Assembly (NCBI GenBank): GCA_964500205.1
Contig: CAZCNS010000003.1
Coordinates: forward strand, 1 to 64,000
DNA from: UBA10329 sp964500205
Lineage (GTDB): Bacteria > Bacteroidota > Bacteroidia > UBA10329
Length of the DNA stretch: 64,000 bases
Direction of reading: 5' to 3'
Made by a program: the position numbers and the translations under genes. Shown piece by piece: positions 16,297 through 25,109 of this stretch; the stretch's first letter is position 1, and every line of letters starts with the position of its first letter. The notes under the pieces were generated by a model that saw nothing but the letters and a program-made list of their open reading frames with translations, did not search any database and was not told where the DNA came from.

Positions 16297-17757
16297 TCAG
16301 TTGTCCCCGTAGAAGACCTTCGGGCCAGTGGCATCGAACTGAAAAGCCTTGTCGCTCTCCGTCCTGTCCAGCTTCTTGGCACCGGCAAGGCTCCAGAGCA
16401 CCATTTCCATGCAGAACAGCTTCTCGTCCTCGCTGCGTTTGGCGCAGAACTCATCCACCAGTTTCACCAGTGGCTTGATGGAACGTAGGTTGGCGTTGAA
16501 CTCCTCGTCCGTGTCGGTGTAGTTCAGCTCCAGCATGTGGTGGTTGTCAAACCATGTGATCACATCCGTGTAGGGCGTTTTCACCCCTTGCTTCTCCAGC
16601 TTGGGGATGCGCGGGAAGAACTGCTCGAACATGGTGGTCACAGCCTTGTCTATCAGGTGCTTGGCCACCTCGGTGGCGCCTTCCTGCTCGCCTTCATACA
16701 CCAGCTCGATCTTGCCAGTGATGGAAGGGATGATGGAGATGAAGTCCACCAGTCGGATGGCGGTCTTCTGCCCGTCTGTCTCGATGAGGCGAAGGTTGGC
16801 CGCGGCCATCAGGTTCTCCATGGCGCTGATGGTGAGCCTTGCGCTGACCCCGCTCTTGGCATCCACATATTCGCTGCTGCGGGCCTCGAAGGCCACCTGC
16901 TCCAGTAGGTCCTTTGCCAGTTCGCACATGGAGATGTTCTCCCTGTCCTGAGCAGATAGGCGCGCTTCCTGCTGGGTGATGCGCTTGGCCAGTGCGATGC
17001 TCTTGGGGTAGTGGGTGAAGATCTGCGAGCCGATACGGTCTTTCAGGGGCGTCACGATGCTGCCCCGGTTGGTGTAGTCCTCTGGGTTGGCCGTGAAGAT
17101 GAACTGGATGTCCAATGGCATCCGCAGTTGGAATCCCCTGATCTGTATATCACCCTCTTGCAGGATGTTGAACAGGGATACCTGAATGCGCGCTTGCAGG
17201 TCGGGCAGTTCGTTCAGCACGAAGATGCAGCGGTTGGCCCGTGGGATCATGCCATAGTGCAGCACCCGCTCGTCAGAGTAGGGGAGTTGCAGCGTGGCGG
17301 CCTTGATGGGGTCGATGTCACCGATCAGGTCAGACACGTTGACATCGGGCGTGGCCAGTTTCTCGAAGAAACGGTCGGAGCGGTGTACCCACGCTATGGG
17401 AGTGGCATCGCCATGTTCGGCCAGCGTGTCCTTCGCGAACTTGGAGATGGGCCGGAAAGGGCTGTCGTTGATCTCCGAGCCTTTCACGATGGGCATGTAC
17501 TCATCCAGCAAGGATATCATGTTGCGGGCAATGCGTGTCTTGGCCTGTCCGCGCAGTCCCAGCAGGTTGATGTGATGCCCCGCGAGGATGGCCTTCTTGA
17601 GTTGCGGCACCACCGTGTCATCATAGCCCCAAAGCCCCTCAAAGGCTGTCTCGCCTGAGCGGATGCGTGCGGTGAGGTTCTCTTTCAGCTCCTCGCTGAT
17701 GGTGCGTTCCTTGTATCCTGACTGCTTCAGTTCCCCGAAGGTTGTTTCTTGTTTCAT
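16297..17757 (-). CDS. MoxR/ChlI-type AAA+ ATPase
   Basis: This 486-residue protein is read from the ATG at 17757, which follows the stop of the VWA gene by one base, so translation is probably coupled. The Walker A region is unusual (INLLGLRGQAKTRIARNMIS, with T-R after AK instead of GK-S/T); Walker B lies in NRCIFVLNELPDL. DIQFIFTANPEDYTNRGSIV is the sensor 1 region typical of ChlI-like proteins. With its VWA partner it resembles the magnesium-chelatase I/D and MoxR/VWA chaperone pairs that act on metal-dependent or membrane protein complexes. The client is unknown. Confidence 0.85.
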   Translation of the reverse strand: MKQETTFGELKQSGYKERTISEELKENLTARIRSGETAFEGLWGYDDTVVPQLKKAILAGHHINLLGLRGQAKTRIARNMISLLDEYMPIVKGSEINDSPFRPISKFAKDTLAEHGDATPIAWVHRSDRFFEKLATPDVNVSDLIGDIDPIKAATLQLPYSDERVLHYGMIPRANRCIFVLNELPDLQARIQVSLFNILQEGDIQIRGFQLRMPLDIQFIFTANPEDYTNRGSIVTPLKDRIGSQIFTHYPKSIALAKRITQQEARLSAQDRENISMCELAKDLLEQVAFEARSSEYVDAKSGVSARLTISAMENLMAAANLRLIETDGQKTAIRLVDFISIIPSITGKIELVYEGEQEGATEVAKHLIDKAVTTMFEQFFPRIPKLEKQGVKTPYTDVITWFDNHHMLELNYTDTDEEFNANLRSIKPLVKLVDEFCAKRSEDEKLFCMEMVLWSLAGAKKLDRTESDKAFQFDATGPKVFYGDN

Positions 17758-17758
17758 T

Positions 17759-18901
17759 TCAGATTTTTTTGACTCTGTTCTTCTCGTAATCCTCAAAAAT
17801 CATGTGGCCCAGTCCCTTCAGTCCGGTGAGGAATGCCTTGCCGTTGTTCTGTGCGGTGAAGAGCTTCACGAACTGCCGCAGGTAAGGGTCGGAGGCGATC
17901 ATGAAGGTGGTGATGGGGATCTTCAGTTTGCGGGCCTGCGCTGCCTTGTTCAGGCATTGGCCTACGATCATCTCGTCCAGTCCGTTGCTGTTCATGTAAT
18001 ACTCCCCGTTGGGCATCCGCACGCAGCTCGGCTTGCCATCGGTGATCATGAAGATTTGCTTGTTGGTGTTGCGCTTGCGCCTCAGGATGTCCATGGCCAG
18101 TTCCAGTCCGGCCACGGTGTTGGTGTGGTAAGGCCCTACTTTCAGATAGGGCAGGTCTTTCACCTGAATGGGCCAGGCATCGTTGCCGAACACGATGATG
18201 TCTATCGAATCCTTGGGATACTTGCGATGGATCATCTCCACCAGCGCCATGGCCACCTTCTTGGCGGGCGTGATGCGGTCTTCGCCATAGAGGATCATGG
18301 AGTGGCTGATATCGATCATCAGCACGGTGCTCATCTGGGCCTTGTGCAGGGTCTCTTCCACCACCAGGTCGTTCTCTGTGAGCCGTAGGTCGCCCATGCC
18401 ATGGTTGATGCGGGCGTTCTTGAGGCTCTCGGTCATGTTCACCAGCGAAAGGTCATCGCCATAGCGGAAGGCCCGCAGGTCGCCTTCGCGGTCATCGCCC
18501 TGCCCGGCCTTCTTGGTGCGGTGGTTGCCCAGTCCGCTTTTGCGCAGCTTGCCGAAGATCTGCTCCAAGGCATACTCCCGCAGGGCCGACTCCAGCTTAG
18601 GGGTGAGGATGTTCCTGCCCTTTCCTTTGCCGTCATTGCCATCATCGGGGTCTATCTCCTCGCGGATGTAGCCCCGTTTCTTAAGGTCTTCCTCAAAATC
18701 GGCCAGCGTGTATTCATCCGAGAAGATGCCATACTCGTCATCGAGCTGATTCAACCAGTCGAAGGCCTCCTGAATGTCGCCCGAGGTATGCGTGAGCAGT
18801 TCCTTGAAGATGCCGAACACCCTGTCGAAGGGGGATACCTCTTTCGGAATGTGCTTGCTGAACATGAATCCCTTGCCGGGATTGAATTGTATGCCTTCCA
18901 T
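17759..18901 (-). CDS. VWA domain protein (ChlD-like partner of the AAA+ ATPase)
   Basis: The product has 380 residues from the ATG at 18901; the open frame continues upstream, but that part contains a dispersed repeat. The N-terminal half is charged and Gly/Lys-rich around residues 90-180. The C-terminal von Willebrand A domain has a MIDAS motif, DISHS in VLMIDISHSMI, and later MITDGKPSC. The gene precedes the AAA+ ATPase gene in a coupled operon. The pair probably remodels a target protein complex. Confidence 0.87.
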   Translation of the reverse strand: MEGIQFNPGKGFMFSKHIPKEVSPFDRVFGIFKELLTHTSGDIQEAFDWLNQLDDEYGIFSDEYTLADFEEDLKKRGYIREEIDPDDGNDGKGKGRNILTPKLESALREYALEQIFGKLRKSGLGNHRTKKAGQGDDREGDLRAFRYGDDLSLVNMTESLKNARINHGMGDLRLTENDLVVEETLHKAQMSTVLMIDISHSMILYGEDRITPAKKVAMALVEMIHRKYPKDSIDIIVFGNDAWPIQVKDLPYLKVGPYHTNTVAGLELAMDILRRKRNTNKQIFMITDGKPSCVRMPNGEYYMNSNGLDEMIVGQCLNKAAQARKLKIPITTFMIASDPYLRQFVKLFTAQNNGKAFLTGLKGLGHMIFEDYEKNRVKKI

Positions 18902-18907
18902 GCTGGG

Positions 18908-18915
18908 CGAAGATA
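18908..18915 (-). promoter_or_regulatory. -7 box close to the VWA start codon
   Basis: On the minus strand TATCTTCG matches TAnnTT(T/C)G and ends six bases before the ATG at 18901. Transcription would begin at or next to the start codon, giving a leaderless mRNA. No clear -33 TTTG is seen. Confidence 0.35.
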
Positions 18916-18988
18916 CCTTTGGATGAAGCCCTAACAGCATCGCATGGCTATTGTTTCGCACATGGACGGAGGGGGTTCTCGAAACATG

Positions 18989-19020
18989 TCCCGCAGTCGC
19001 GGGATTTCGCTGCGCTGAAC
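18989..19020 (+). repeat. Dispersed palindromic repeat, family A
   Basis: A full copy of the CCCGC-AGTC-GCGGG hairpin followed by ATTTCGCTGCGCTGAAC lies in the divergent space between the VWA and ClpP-fold genes. A degenerate copy follows the latter gene at 19756-19785. Confidence 0.7.
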
Positions 19021-19181
19021 ACTCCAAGACGCAGCAGGAGTGGCAACGCTTGTCCCCCGTCCCTCGCCCTTCGTTCCTCTCAAAAGCCTGTGATGCCAGC
19101 GCGAAGGAGGAAATACTCCGTTCAACGCCCCTTTCATCCGCCTTTCTGGAGACCTTTACGCGCCTCAGCGATCACCACCCC

Positions 19182-19736
19182 ATGGACAGGACCATCTACA
19201 TCAACTTCTTTGACGGCATCAGCCCAGCCACCGTCAACAAGTTCATCCGCTTCACGGTGGACGCCATTCAGCAGTACAACCCCACGGGCATCTGCTTTTT
19301 CATCTCCTCCAATGGCGGTGATGTGGACTCGGGATTCGTGCTCTACAACTTCCTCCTGTCGTTGCAGGGCAGGGTAGAGGTCACCATGCACAACACCGGC
19401 ACGATAGACTCCATTGCCAACGTCATCTTCGCCAGTGGGCAGCACCGATATGCGGCTCCGAATGCCGCGTTCCTCTACCATGGCGTTTCCATGAACTTCA
19501 ATGGCCCGCAGAACAGGACCGCGCTGAAGGAGTCCCTCAGTAGGCTCGAAGGCATGGAGAGCAGGATAGCCCAGACCCTGAGCCGCCACTCCCGCCTCAC
19601 AGAGGCCGAGCTTTTTGAGCTTTTCACCCAAGGTCAGGGCAAGGATGTGCATTTCGCCCTCGACAAGGCCATCATCCACGGGATCAAGCCCCCCACTGTT
19701 CCCCCCGGTGCCGTTCATCTTGTGATGACCGCTTGA
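19182..19736 (+). CDS. ClpP-fold serine protease-like protein
   Basis: The product has 184 residues from ATG 19182; the frame is open from 18951, but that part overlaps a dispersed repeat. The crotonase/ClpP-like core has ICFFISSNGGDVDSG, matching the ClpP IxSxGG loop. GTIDSIANVIFASG places a serine where ClpP has its nucleophile, and NAAFLYHG supplies the catalytic-type histidine. The length is close to ClpP. It differs enough from housekeeping ClpP that it may be a stand-alone or specialised protease. No Clp ATPase is adjacent; the AAA+ pair lies divergently upstream. Confidence 0.8.
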   Translation: MDRTIYINFFDGISPATVNKFIRFTVDAIQQYNPTGICFFISSNGGDVDSGFVLYNFLLSLQGRVEVTMHNTGTIDSIANVIFASGQHRYAAPNAAFLYHGVSMNFNGPQNRTALKESLSRLEGMESRIAQTLSRHSRLTEAELFELFTQGQGKDVHFALDKAIIHGIKPPTVPPGAVHLVMTA

Positions 19737-20012
19737 AAAATGAAAGTTGAGCGCTGTCCCGCTGTGACGGGATTTCACTCCGTTCAAAAAGTTGAAGCAG
19801 GAACAGTCACGCCTCAGATGGCATCACTCATCACTCATCATCCTTAGTCCTCATTTCCCAGTGCAATGCTGCGTGATGAGAACCGCGCAGCCGCCTTTGC
19901 ATCATTGCGTCTCCCGATAAATCGGGACAGGTTTGGCGTGTGCATGGAAAACCTTTGTATGCCTCAGGGGTTTCAACTCCTTTAGCGTAAACTTGACGGA
20001 TACGACAACGAC

Positions 20013-20741
20013 ATGGAAAAGACAGTCACAGAGGCCATTGCCTACAGGCGTTCGGTGCGGGTGTACACCGACCAGACGATAGATACGGACAAGGTGAGGC
20101 AATGCCTGATCAATGCTTCACTCGCACCCACCAGCAGCAACCTGCAACTTTGGGAGTTCTACCACATCACCGACAAGGACACCCTGAGCAGGATGACCAA
20201 GGCATGCCTCGACCAGAATGCGGCCAAGACCGCGCAGCAATTGGTGGTCGTTGTCACCCGAAAAGACCTTTGGCGGCAACGCGCCAAGGCCAACATCGAC
20301 TTCCTCAACAAGACCTACAGCCGCACTGACCTCTCCGACCGCGACCAGAAGCGCAAGAAGATGGCCATGGACTACTACGGCAAGCTCATTCCCACGCTCT
20401 ACACCGATGTGCTGGGCATACTCGGAGCATTGAAGTACCTCATGTTCCAAGTGGTGGGGCTGTTCAGGCCCATCTATCGGCAGGCCCGCGCAAGCGACAT
20501 GCGCATCATTGCCCACAAGAGCGCGGCACTGGCCGCAGAGAATTTCATGGTCAGCATGGCCGCCATCGGCTACGACACCTGCCCCATGGAAGGCAGTGAC
20601 ACCCTAATGGTGAAGCGCATCCTGAACCTGCCCCGTGGCGCGGAGATCAACATGGTGATCAGCTGTGGCATCAGGGATGAGAAAGGCATCTACGGCCCGC
20701 GTTTCCGCGTGCCGTTCGATGAGGTGTATCATCACGTATGA
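20013..20741 (+). CDS. Nitroreductase family protein
   Basis: The product has 242 residues. The FMN-binding nitroreductase fold is shown by the N-terminal AIAYRRSVRVYTDQ, NASLAPTSSNLQLWEF, and the C-terminal KSAALAAENFMVSMAAIGYD with DTCPMEG. It should use NAD(P)H and FMN to reduce quinone- or nitro-type substrates in the cytoplasm. Its 3' end overlaps the next gene by four bases (ATGA), so the two are translationally coupled. Confidence 0.9.
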   Translation: MEKTVTEAIAYRRSVRVYTDQTIDTDKVRQCLINASLAPTSSNLQLWEFYHITDKDTLSRMTKACLDQNAAKTAQQLVVVVTRKDLWRQRAKANIDFLNKTYSRTDLSDRDQKRKKMAMDYYGKLIPTLYTDVLGILGALKYLMFQVVGLFRPIYRQARASDMRIIAHKSAALAAENFMVSMAAIGYDTCPMEGSDTLMVKRILNLPRGAEINMVISCGIRDEKGIYGPRFRVPFDEVYHHV

Positions 20742-21538
20742 TGCACTTCGGCTTGAAACATCGACTGCCTGGTTTGGCCCTTCTGGTGCTGCTGGCGTGC
20801 AGCGCCTGCTCCACTGCAAGGCATACTGCGGCAGACCACCAGCCCATTGCCGATGTGGACTCGGCCCTCTCCACGCGGCTCACACCCAAGTTTCCTGCCG
20901 ACTACTACATCGATCAGGGAGTGAAGTACTTCCTTACCATGGAATCCTCGGTGCCTATCAGGGTGCGGCCGGAGTATTCAGACCTGGTCATCCGCTGGGA
21001 ATGGCATCCTTGGTTGCTGCTCACGGGCTACAGGCGCAGGAACCTCATTGACACAGACATCATCCTAAAACTGTATCCCACCAAGTACGATACCATCGAC
21101 TGTCAATACTTTGAAGTACAGCCCTTTTGCCGCTGTCATGTCATCTTTAACTACAGTGGTACGCGGATTCCCATCTACGAGGAGTTCACCTTCAACGACC
21201 AAGGGCAGATCACCTTCATAGAGGCATGGTCAGACTTCCCCAGCCTGCTGCCCATGCCGGCCACTGACTATTGGGCAGAGGGTGCGGATGTGAAACGGCT
21301 GTCCACCCGCGTGCCAGGTCTCGGCAACAACGAGGGGCGCATAGATCGTAAGGCCGCATGGATGCTCAATGCCGCCAAGACCGACCCGGAGCTGGCCGAC
21401 ATGCTGGAACGCCTGAGACGGCCGTTCAACTCGTGGGTAAGGGAGTACTTCAGGCAGAAAGATGCCATGAAAGAGGCCCATCATCCACCACCGGGCGACA
21501 CCTATCCCTACCATCATCCTCATCCGACAAGCCCATAA
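20738..21538 (+). CDS. Lipoprotein of unknown function
   Basis: This 266-residue protein has a lipobox in LALLVLLACSAC. The body has a WEWHPWLLLTGYRR segment and a conserved-looking YFEVQPFCRCHVIFNYSGT with two cysteines, and it ends in a His/Pro-rich tail. No known domain is recognised. It overlaps the nitroreductase by four bases and precedes the S41 protease, which probably has its own promoter. Confidence 0.75.
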   Translation: MMHFGLKHRLPGLALLVLLACSACSTARHTAADHQPIADVDSALSTRLTPKFPADYYIDQGVKYFLTMESSVPIRVRPEYSDLVIRWEWHPWLLLTGYRRRNLIDTDIILKLYPTKYDTIDCQYFEVQPFCRCHVIFNYSGTRIPIYEEFTFNDQGQITFIEAWSDFPSLLPMPATDYWAEGADVKRLSTRVPGLGNNEGRIDRKAAWMLNAAKTDPELADMLERLRRPFNSWVREYFRQKDAMKEAHHPPPGDTYPYHHPHPTSP

Positions 21539-21543
21539 CTTCG
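21536..21543 (+). promoter_or_regulatory. -7 box close to the S41 protease start codon
   Basis: TAACTTCG fits TAnnTT(T/C)G, overlaps the stop codon of the preceding gene, and ends five bases before ATG 21549. This is the same spacing as at the response regulator and PagL-like genes. Confidence 0.35.
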
Positions 21544-21548
21544 CTGCC

Positions 21549-22604
21549 ATGACCATCCGTTTCCTGACGCTGCTTCTTCTCAGCTTTTCGCAGTTCACCA
21601 CGCGAGCCCAGATCTGTGACTGTGGCACCGACATGAGATACTTGACTGAACGTTACCAGAAGGACTATAGCGGTTTTCAGGATTACCAGAGAGATTTCCC
21701 AAACTGGCAAGAGAAGTGGCAGGATCTCGCGCAGCAGGCCGATGCGACCACTGATGTGCTCATCTGCCATGAGTTACTGGGCAAGCTGATAGGGCAGATA
21801 GACAATGGGCATGTGGTTTATGGCGCGTTGGAGGAAAATCCGCGCTTCGAAGACCTCACCGAGGCAGAGGATGGCGACAGGGACGTATTCCCATCTTTGA
21901 CCTTTCCCGATGCGCAGACCACGCTGCTTGCCATCCGCACCGGGAATCTGGACTACAAGTTGGACCTCGATACCTTGCTCGTTCATCATCAGAACAGATT
22001 GGATAGCTGCCGGCACCTCATTATCGACCTTCGAGGCAACAGCGGGGGAGGGGACGCCACCTTCGATAATGTATTGCCCTATCTGTACACAGGCCCGATC
22101 ATCAGCCACGGGGCCAGTCTTTGGGCATCGGAGAATAACATTGCCTTGTTTGAACAGTATCTTGGTAACCCCAATGTGCCAGAGGATACAAGACAAGAGA
22201 TAGGACGTATCGTCAGCACCGCGAAAGCCAACCCTGGAACTTTCGTGCCGCTCGGAGAGCAATTAGTGGATACTATCCGTTTCGACACAGTAATGGGGCG
22301 GCCTGACAAGGTCAGTGTACTTATTGATGGCGGATGTACCAGTGCCACCGAGGAATTCCTGCTGAAGGCCAAGCAGAGTGCGAAGACGACCATCTACGGA
22401 GCTGAATCCTCTGGCGGAGCATTGGACTACTCCAACCTCAACCCTGTTATCACACCTTCTGGTTTTTGGTATGCCACGGTACCGACCACTCGCTCCAACA
22501 GGTTACCGACCCATCCCGTGGACCCGCATGGCATCGCTCCTGATGTCCTTGTCGGTGAGGAAGTTGGCGATATGGTGGAGTACGTCATGGAACGGTCCAA
22601 GTAG
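21549..22604 (+). CDS. S41 family peptidase (C-terminal processing type)
   Basis: The product has 351 residues with a signal peptide ending near TTRAQ. The tail-specific protease core is visible: LIIDLRGNSGGGDATF, then VSVLIDGGCTSATEEFLLKA with the catalytic-type serine in TSATEEF, and TTIYGAESSGGALDY with Gly-rich loops. No PDZ domain is obvious between the N-terminal helical part and the core. It is probably a periplasmic protease. Cysteines at the mature N-terminus (CDCG) suggest a disulfide. Confidence 0.88.
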   Translation: MTIRFLTLLLLSFSQFTTRAQICDCGTDMRYLTERYQKDYSGFQDYQRDFPNWQEKWQDLAQQADATTDVLICHELLGKLIGQIDNGHVVYGALEENPRFEDLTEAEDGDRDVFPSLTFPDAQTTLLAIRTGNLDYKLDLDTLLVHHQNRLDSCRHLIIDLRGNSGGGDATFDNVLPYLYTGPIISHGASLWASENNIALFEQYLGNPNVPEDTRQEIGRIVSTAKANPGTFVPLGEQLVDTIRFDTVMGRPDKVSVLIDGGCTSATEEFLLKAKQSAKTTIYGAESSGGALDYSNLNPVITPSGFWYATVPTTRSNRLPTHPVDPHGIAPDVLVGEEVGDMVEYVMERSK

Positions 22605-22683
22605 TGGCTGTTGATTCACAGATCTTCCATTTTTGGGACGTATATCCCCGATGTGGCCTTTCCCTTTGGAGTTTTGTGCCCCG

Positions 22684-22691
22684 TACCTTCG
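22684..22691 (+). promoter_or_regulatory. -7 box close to the PagL-like gene start codon
   Basis: TACCTTCG ends five bases before ATG 22697. A TTTG lies at 22665-22668, but the 15-nt spacer is shorter than usual, so only the -7 box is a good match. Confidence 0.35.
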
Positions 22692-22696
22692 TGGCC

Positions 22697-23872
22697 ATGA
22701 CAAGGATCCTCTGGACGCTGCTGCTGCTTGCCCTTTCGGTGCAGGGGATGGCACAGTCGGAGGATGGTTCTTCGCCCGCCCCCCAAAGCACATCGCCCCC
22801 GCGCAGGACCACTTTTGCTGCAGGGCTGGGCGGTCACTTCGGCTACCTTATTCCGCATTCGGCTGACCTGCGCACGCTACCCACTTACTACCCTTGGGGC
22901 ATTGAGGCAGATTTCGGCTGGCAGTTTGTCACCGAGGGAGCGTACAAGTTCTGCAGTTGTTACCCCCGTGTGGGATTCACCACCACCTATATGCGCTTTG
23001 ACGACCGGCAGGTGCTTGGCAACGCCTACATCGCGGCCATCTACGTGGAACCCGTGTTCTTCCAGCCTCGTAAATTCAACCTCTCGTTCCGTCTCGGAGT
23101 GCTCGGCATTGCTGGCTTGGACACGCCCTATGATGAGGTGACCAATCCCCGCAACTCGTCCTACTCGCTGCCGATCGCATTCCCGCTCATCGTGGGTGTG
23201 GGGTTCAACTATCGGCCTACCGCCCATCTCAACATCCGCCTGCAAGGGCAGATGAACCACCTGAGCAACGGAGGTCTCCAGCTCCCCAACAAGGGCCTCA
23301 ATTACGTCACTGCTGTGCTGAGTGCGGAATACACCTTCCATCCTGCGGAACTGCCCAGCCGTGGAAAGATGAGGCGGGAGCCACCAGAGAACAAGAACCG
23401 CTTCGAGATCGACATCGGAAACTCCGCTAAGAACTCCTCCCCGCAAGACCCCGTGCATCATTGGATCCTCAGCCTCTCCACGCAGTACTCCCGCTGGATA
23501 GCTCGGAGCCTCGCTTTAGGCGGGGGCGTCAACCTGGAGCTGGACCGCTCGCGCAAGGAGAGCATCCGCAACTCGGAGGATCCCACCCGCGGTTTTGAGC
23601 GGTTCTCTGTCTATGCGGGTTACGAACTATGGCTCGGCCGCGTGCGCTTCTCGCAGATGGCGGGTGTTTACCTGTATGACGATTTCCGGGTCGATGCCCC
23701 TTGGTATCACCGTACGGAGCTCAATGTGCACGCCTTCCCGTGGCTGTTCTTCGGGGTCGGACTCAAGGCGCACTATGCCGTGGCCGACTACCTCGACATC
23801 AAGGTCGGCTACAGTTTCAGCTGGAAGAACGGAGCCTCGCTGCGCCCAAAAAAGGGAAAACAGGAAATTTGA
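22697..23872 (+). CDS. Acyloxyacyl hydrolase (PagL-like lipid A deacylase)
   Basis: This 391-residue protein is read from ATG 22697, which gives a signal peptide ending in VQGMAQ; the frame is open farther upstream. The outer-membrane beta-barrel pattern and the sequence QMNHLSNGGLQLPNKGLNY match the PagL active-site region (His-x-Ser-Asn, with conserved Gly/Pro/Asn). The family removes an acyl chain from lipid A. The protein is about twice the size of PagL, with a second barrel-like half (LSTQYSRWIARSLALGGGVN onward), a form seen in Bacteroidota homologues. Confidence 0.83.
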   Translation: MTRILWTLLLLALSVQGMAQSEDGSSPAPQSTSPPRRTTFAAGLGGHFGYLIPHSADLRTLPTYYPWGIEADFGWQFVTEGAYKFCSCYPRVGFTTTYMRFDDRQVLGNAYIAAIYVEPVFFQPRKFNLSFRLGVLGIAGLDTPYDEVTNPRNSSYSLPIAFPLIVGVGFNYRPTAHLNIRLQGQMNHLSNGGLQLPNKGLNYVTAVLSAEYTFHPAELPSRGKMRREPPENKNRFEIDIGNSAKNSSPQDPVHHWILSLSTQYSRWIARSLALGGGVNLELDRSRKESIRNSEDPTRGFERFSVYAGYELWLGRVRFSQMAGVYLYDDFRVDAPWYHRTELNVHAFPWLFFGVGLKAHYAVADYLDIKVGYSFSWKNGASLRPKKGKQEI

Positions 23873-23878
23873 AAGTTG

Positions 23879-23910
23879 TCCCGCAGTCTCGGGATTTCGC
23901 TTCGCTGAAC
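23879..23910 (+). repeat. Dispersed palindromic repeat, family A
   Basis: CCCGC-AGTC-TCGGG followed by ATTTCGCTTCGCTGAAC lies just after the stop codon of the PagL-like gene. The loop-proximal base differs from other copies and the hairpin is slightly weakened. Confidence 0.6.
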
Positions 23911-24029
23911 TGACCGGTCATGGAGGCCGGCTCTGAGAAACCTGTTGTTTGTTGCTGACACTTTGCATTGAAGCGTGACCTGATGCAGATCAGGTGTCGA
24001 GGGTATGCGTTCATACACTTTTGCAGCCC

Positions 24030-25109
24030 ATGAGAGCTTTGGTCGTATTTGTTGTAGTGCTGACCGCAGTGGGTTGTGGTCCTGAGATGGAACGCGCCAA
24101 GGTGCGCACCGGCCCCATCACGGAGTCGGTGTATGCCTCAGGCATCGTGGAGAGCAAAGGACAGCACGAGGTCTTTGCCACGGTGAGCGGGGTGGTGGAC
24201 CGCGTGTTTGTGAAGGAAGGCGACACCATTGCCGCGGATACACCGTTGTTGTCCATTGTGAATGACGTGCAGCGCCTGAGCACCGAGAATGCACGTGCCG
24301 CAGCGGCCTTCGCGGCCATGGATGCGAATGCCGGGAAGCTGCGTGAGGCGGAGATGCAGGTGGAACTGGCCAAGTCACGGCTGGACAACGACTCTTTGCA
24401 ACTCGACCGACAGAAACGGCTTTGGCAGCAGCAGATCGGCTCGCAGACCGACCTCGAAAGCCGGCAGTTGGCGTACGACAGGGCCTTGGTGGCCTATCGG
24501 CAGGCCGTGATCTATCTCTCAGACCTGCAGCGGCAGTTGGAGTTCTCGTCCACTCAGGCGCAGACCAATCTCCGCATCTCCGACCGGTTGGAACGCGATT
24601 TCATGCCTCGCAGCAAGATGGCCGGGGTGGTTTATCAGGTGCTGAGCAAGGAAGGTGAACTGGTCGGGCCTCAGACCCCGCTGCTGGTGCTGGGCCAAGC
24701 CAACGCATTCGTGTTGAAGATGCAGGTGGACGAGCAGGACATCTTCCTGGTCGAATGTGGGCAGAAGGTGTTCGTGACGCTGGAGAGCTATCGCGACACG
24801 GTGTTTGAGGCCAAGGTCACAGAGGTGGTGCCGCTCATGAACCCGCGCACGCGCACTTTCGAGGTCGAGGCGGAGTTCGTGCATCTCCCCACAAGACTGG
24901 CCCCTAACATCACTTTCGAGGCCAATATCGTTTTGCGTGAGAAGCCATCCGCCATGCTCATCCCTCGCAGGTTCATGGTCGGGGATTCCAAGGTGGTGCT
25001 GGCGTCTGGCGATACCGTGGCAGTGCAGACGGGCCTGCAGGACCTTCAGTATGTCGAGGTCATCTCCGGTCTCAGGGCAGATGATGAGGTAGAGATCGTT
25101 GTGCCATGA
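24030..25109 (+). CDS. HlyD/MacA-type periplasmic adaptor lipoprotein
   Basis: The product has 359 residues from ATG 24030, preceded by CACTTTTG six bases upstream. The lipobox is VVLTAVGC. Lipoyl-like half-motifs (SGVVDRVFVKEGDTIAADTP and MAGVVYQVLSKEGELVGPQT) flank a coiled-coil hairpin of about 110 residues, followed by a beta-barrel domain (ECGQKVFVTLESY). It should bridge the ABC permease to an outer-membrane partner. It is the first gene of a three-gene overlapping operon (adaptor, permease, ATPase). Confidence 0.9.
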   Translation: MRALVVFVVVLTAVGCGPEMERAKVRTGPITESVYASGIVESKGQHEVFATVSGVVDRVFVKEGDTIAADTPLLSIVNDVQRLSTENARAAAAFAAMDANAGKLREAEMQVELAKSRLDNDSLQLDRQKRLWQQQIGSQTDLESRQLAYDRALVAYRQAVIYLSDLQRQLEFSSTQAQTNLRISDRLERDFMPRSKMAGVVYQVLSKEGELVGPQTPLLVLGQANAFVLKMQVDEQDIFLVECGQKVFVTLESYRDTVFEAKVTEVVPLMNPRTRTFEVEAEFVHLPTRLAPNITFEANIVLREKPSAMLIPRRFMVGDSKVVLASGDTVAVQTGLQDLQYVEVISGLRADDEVEIVVP

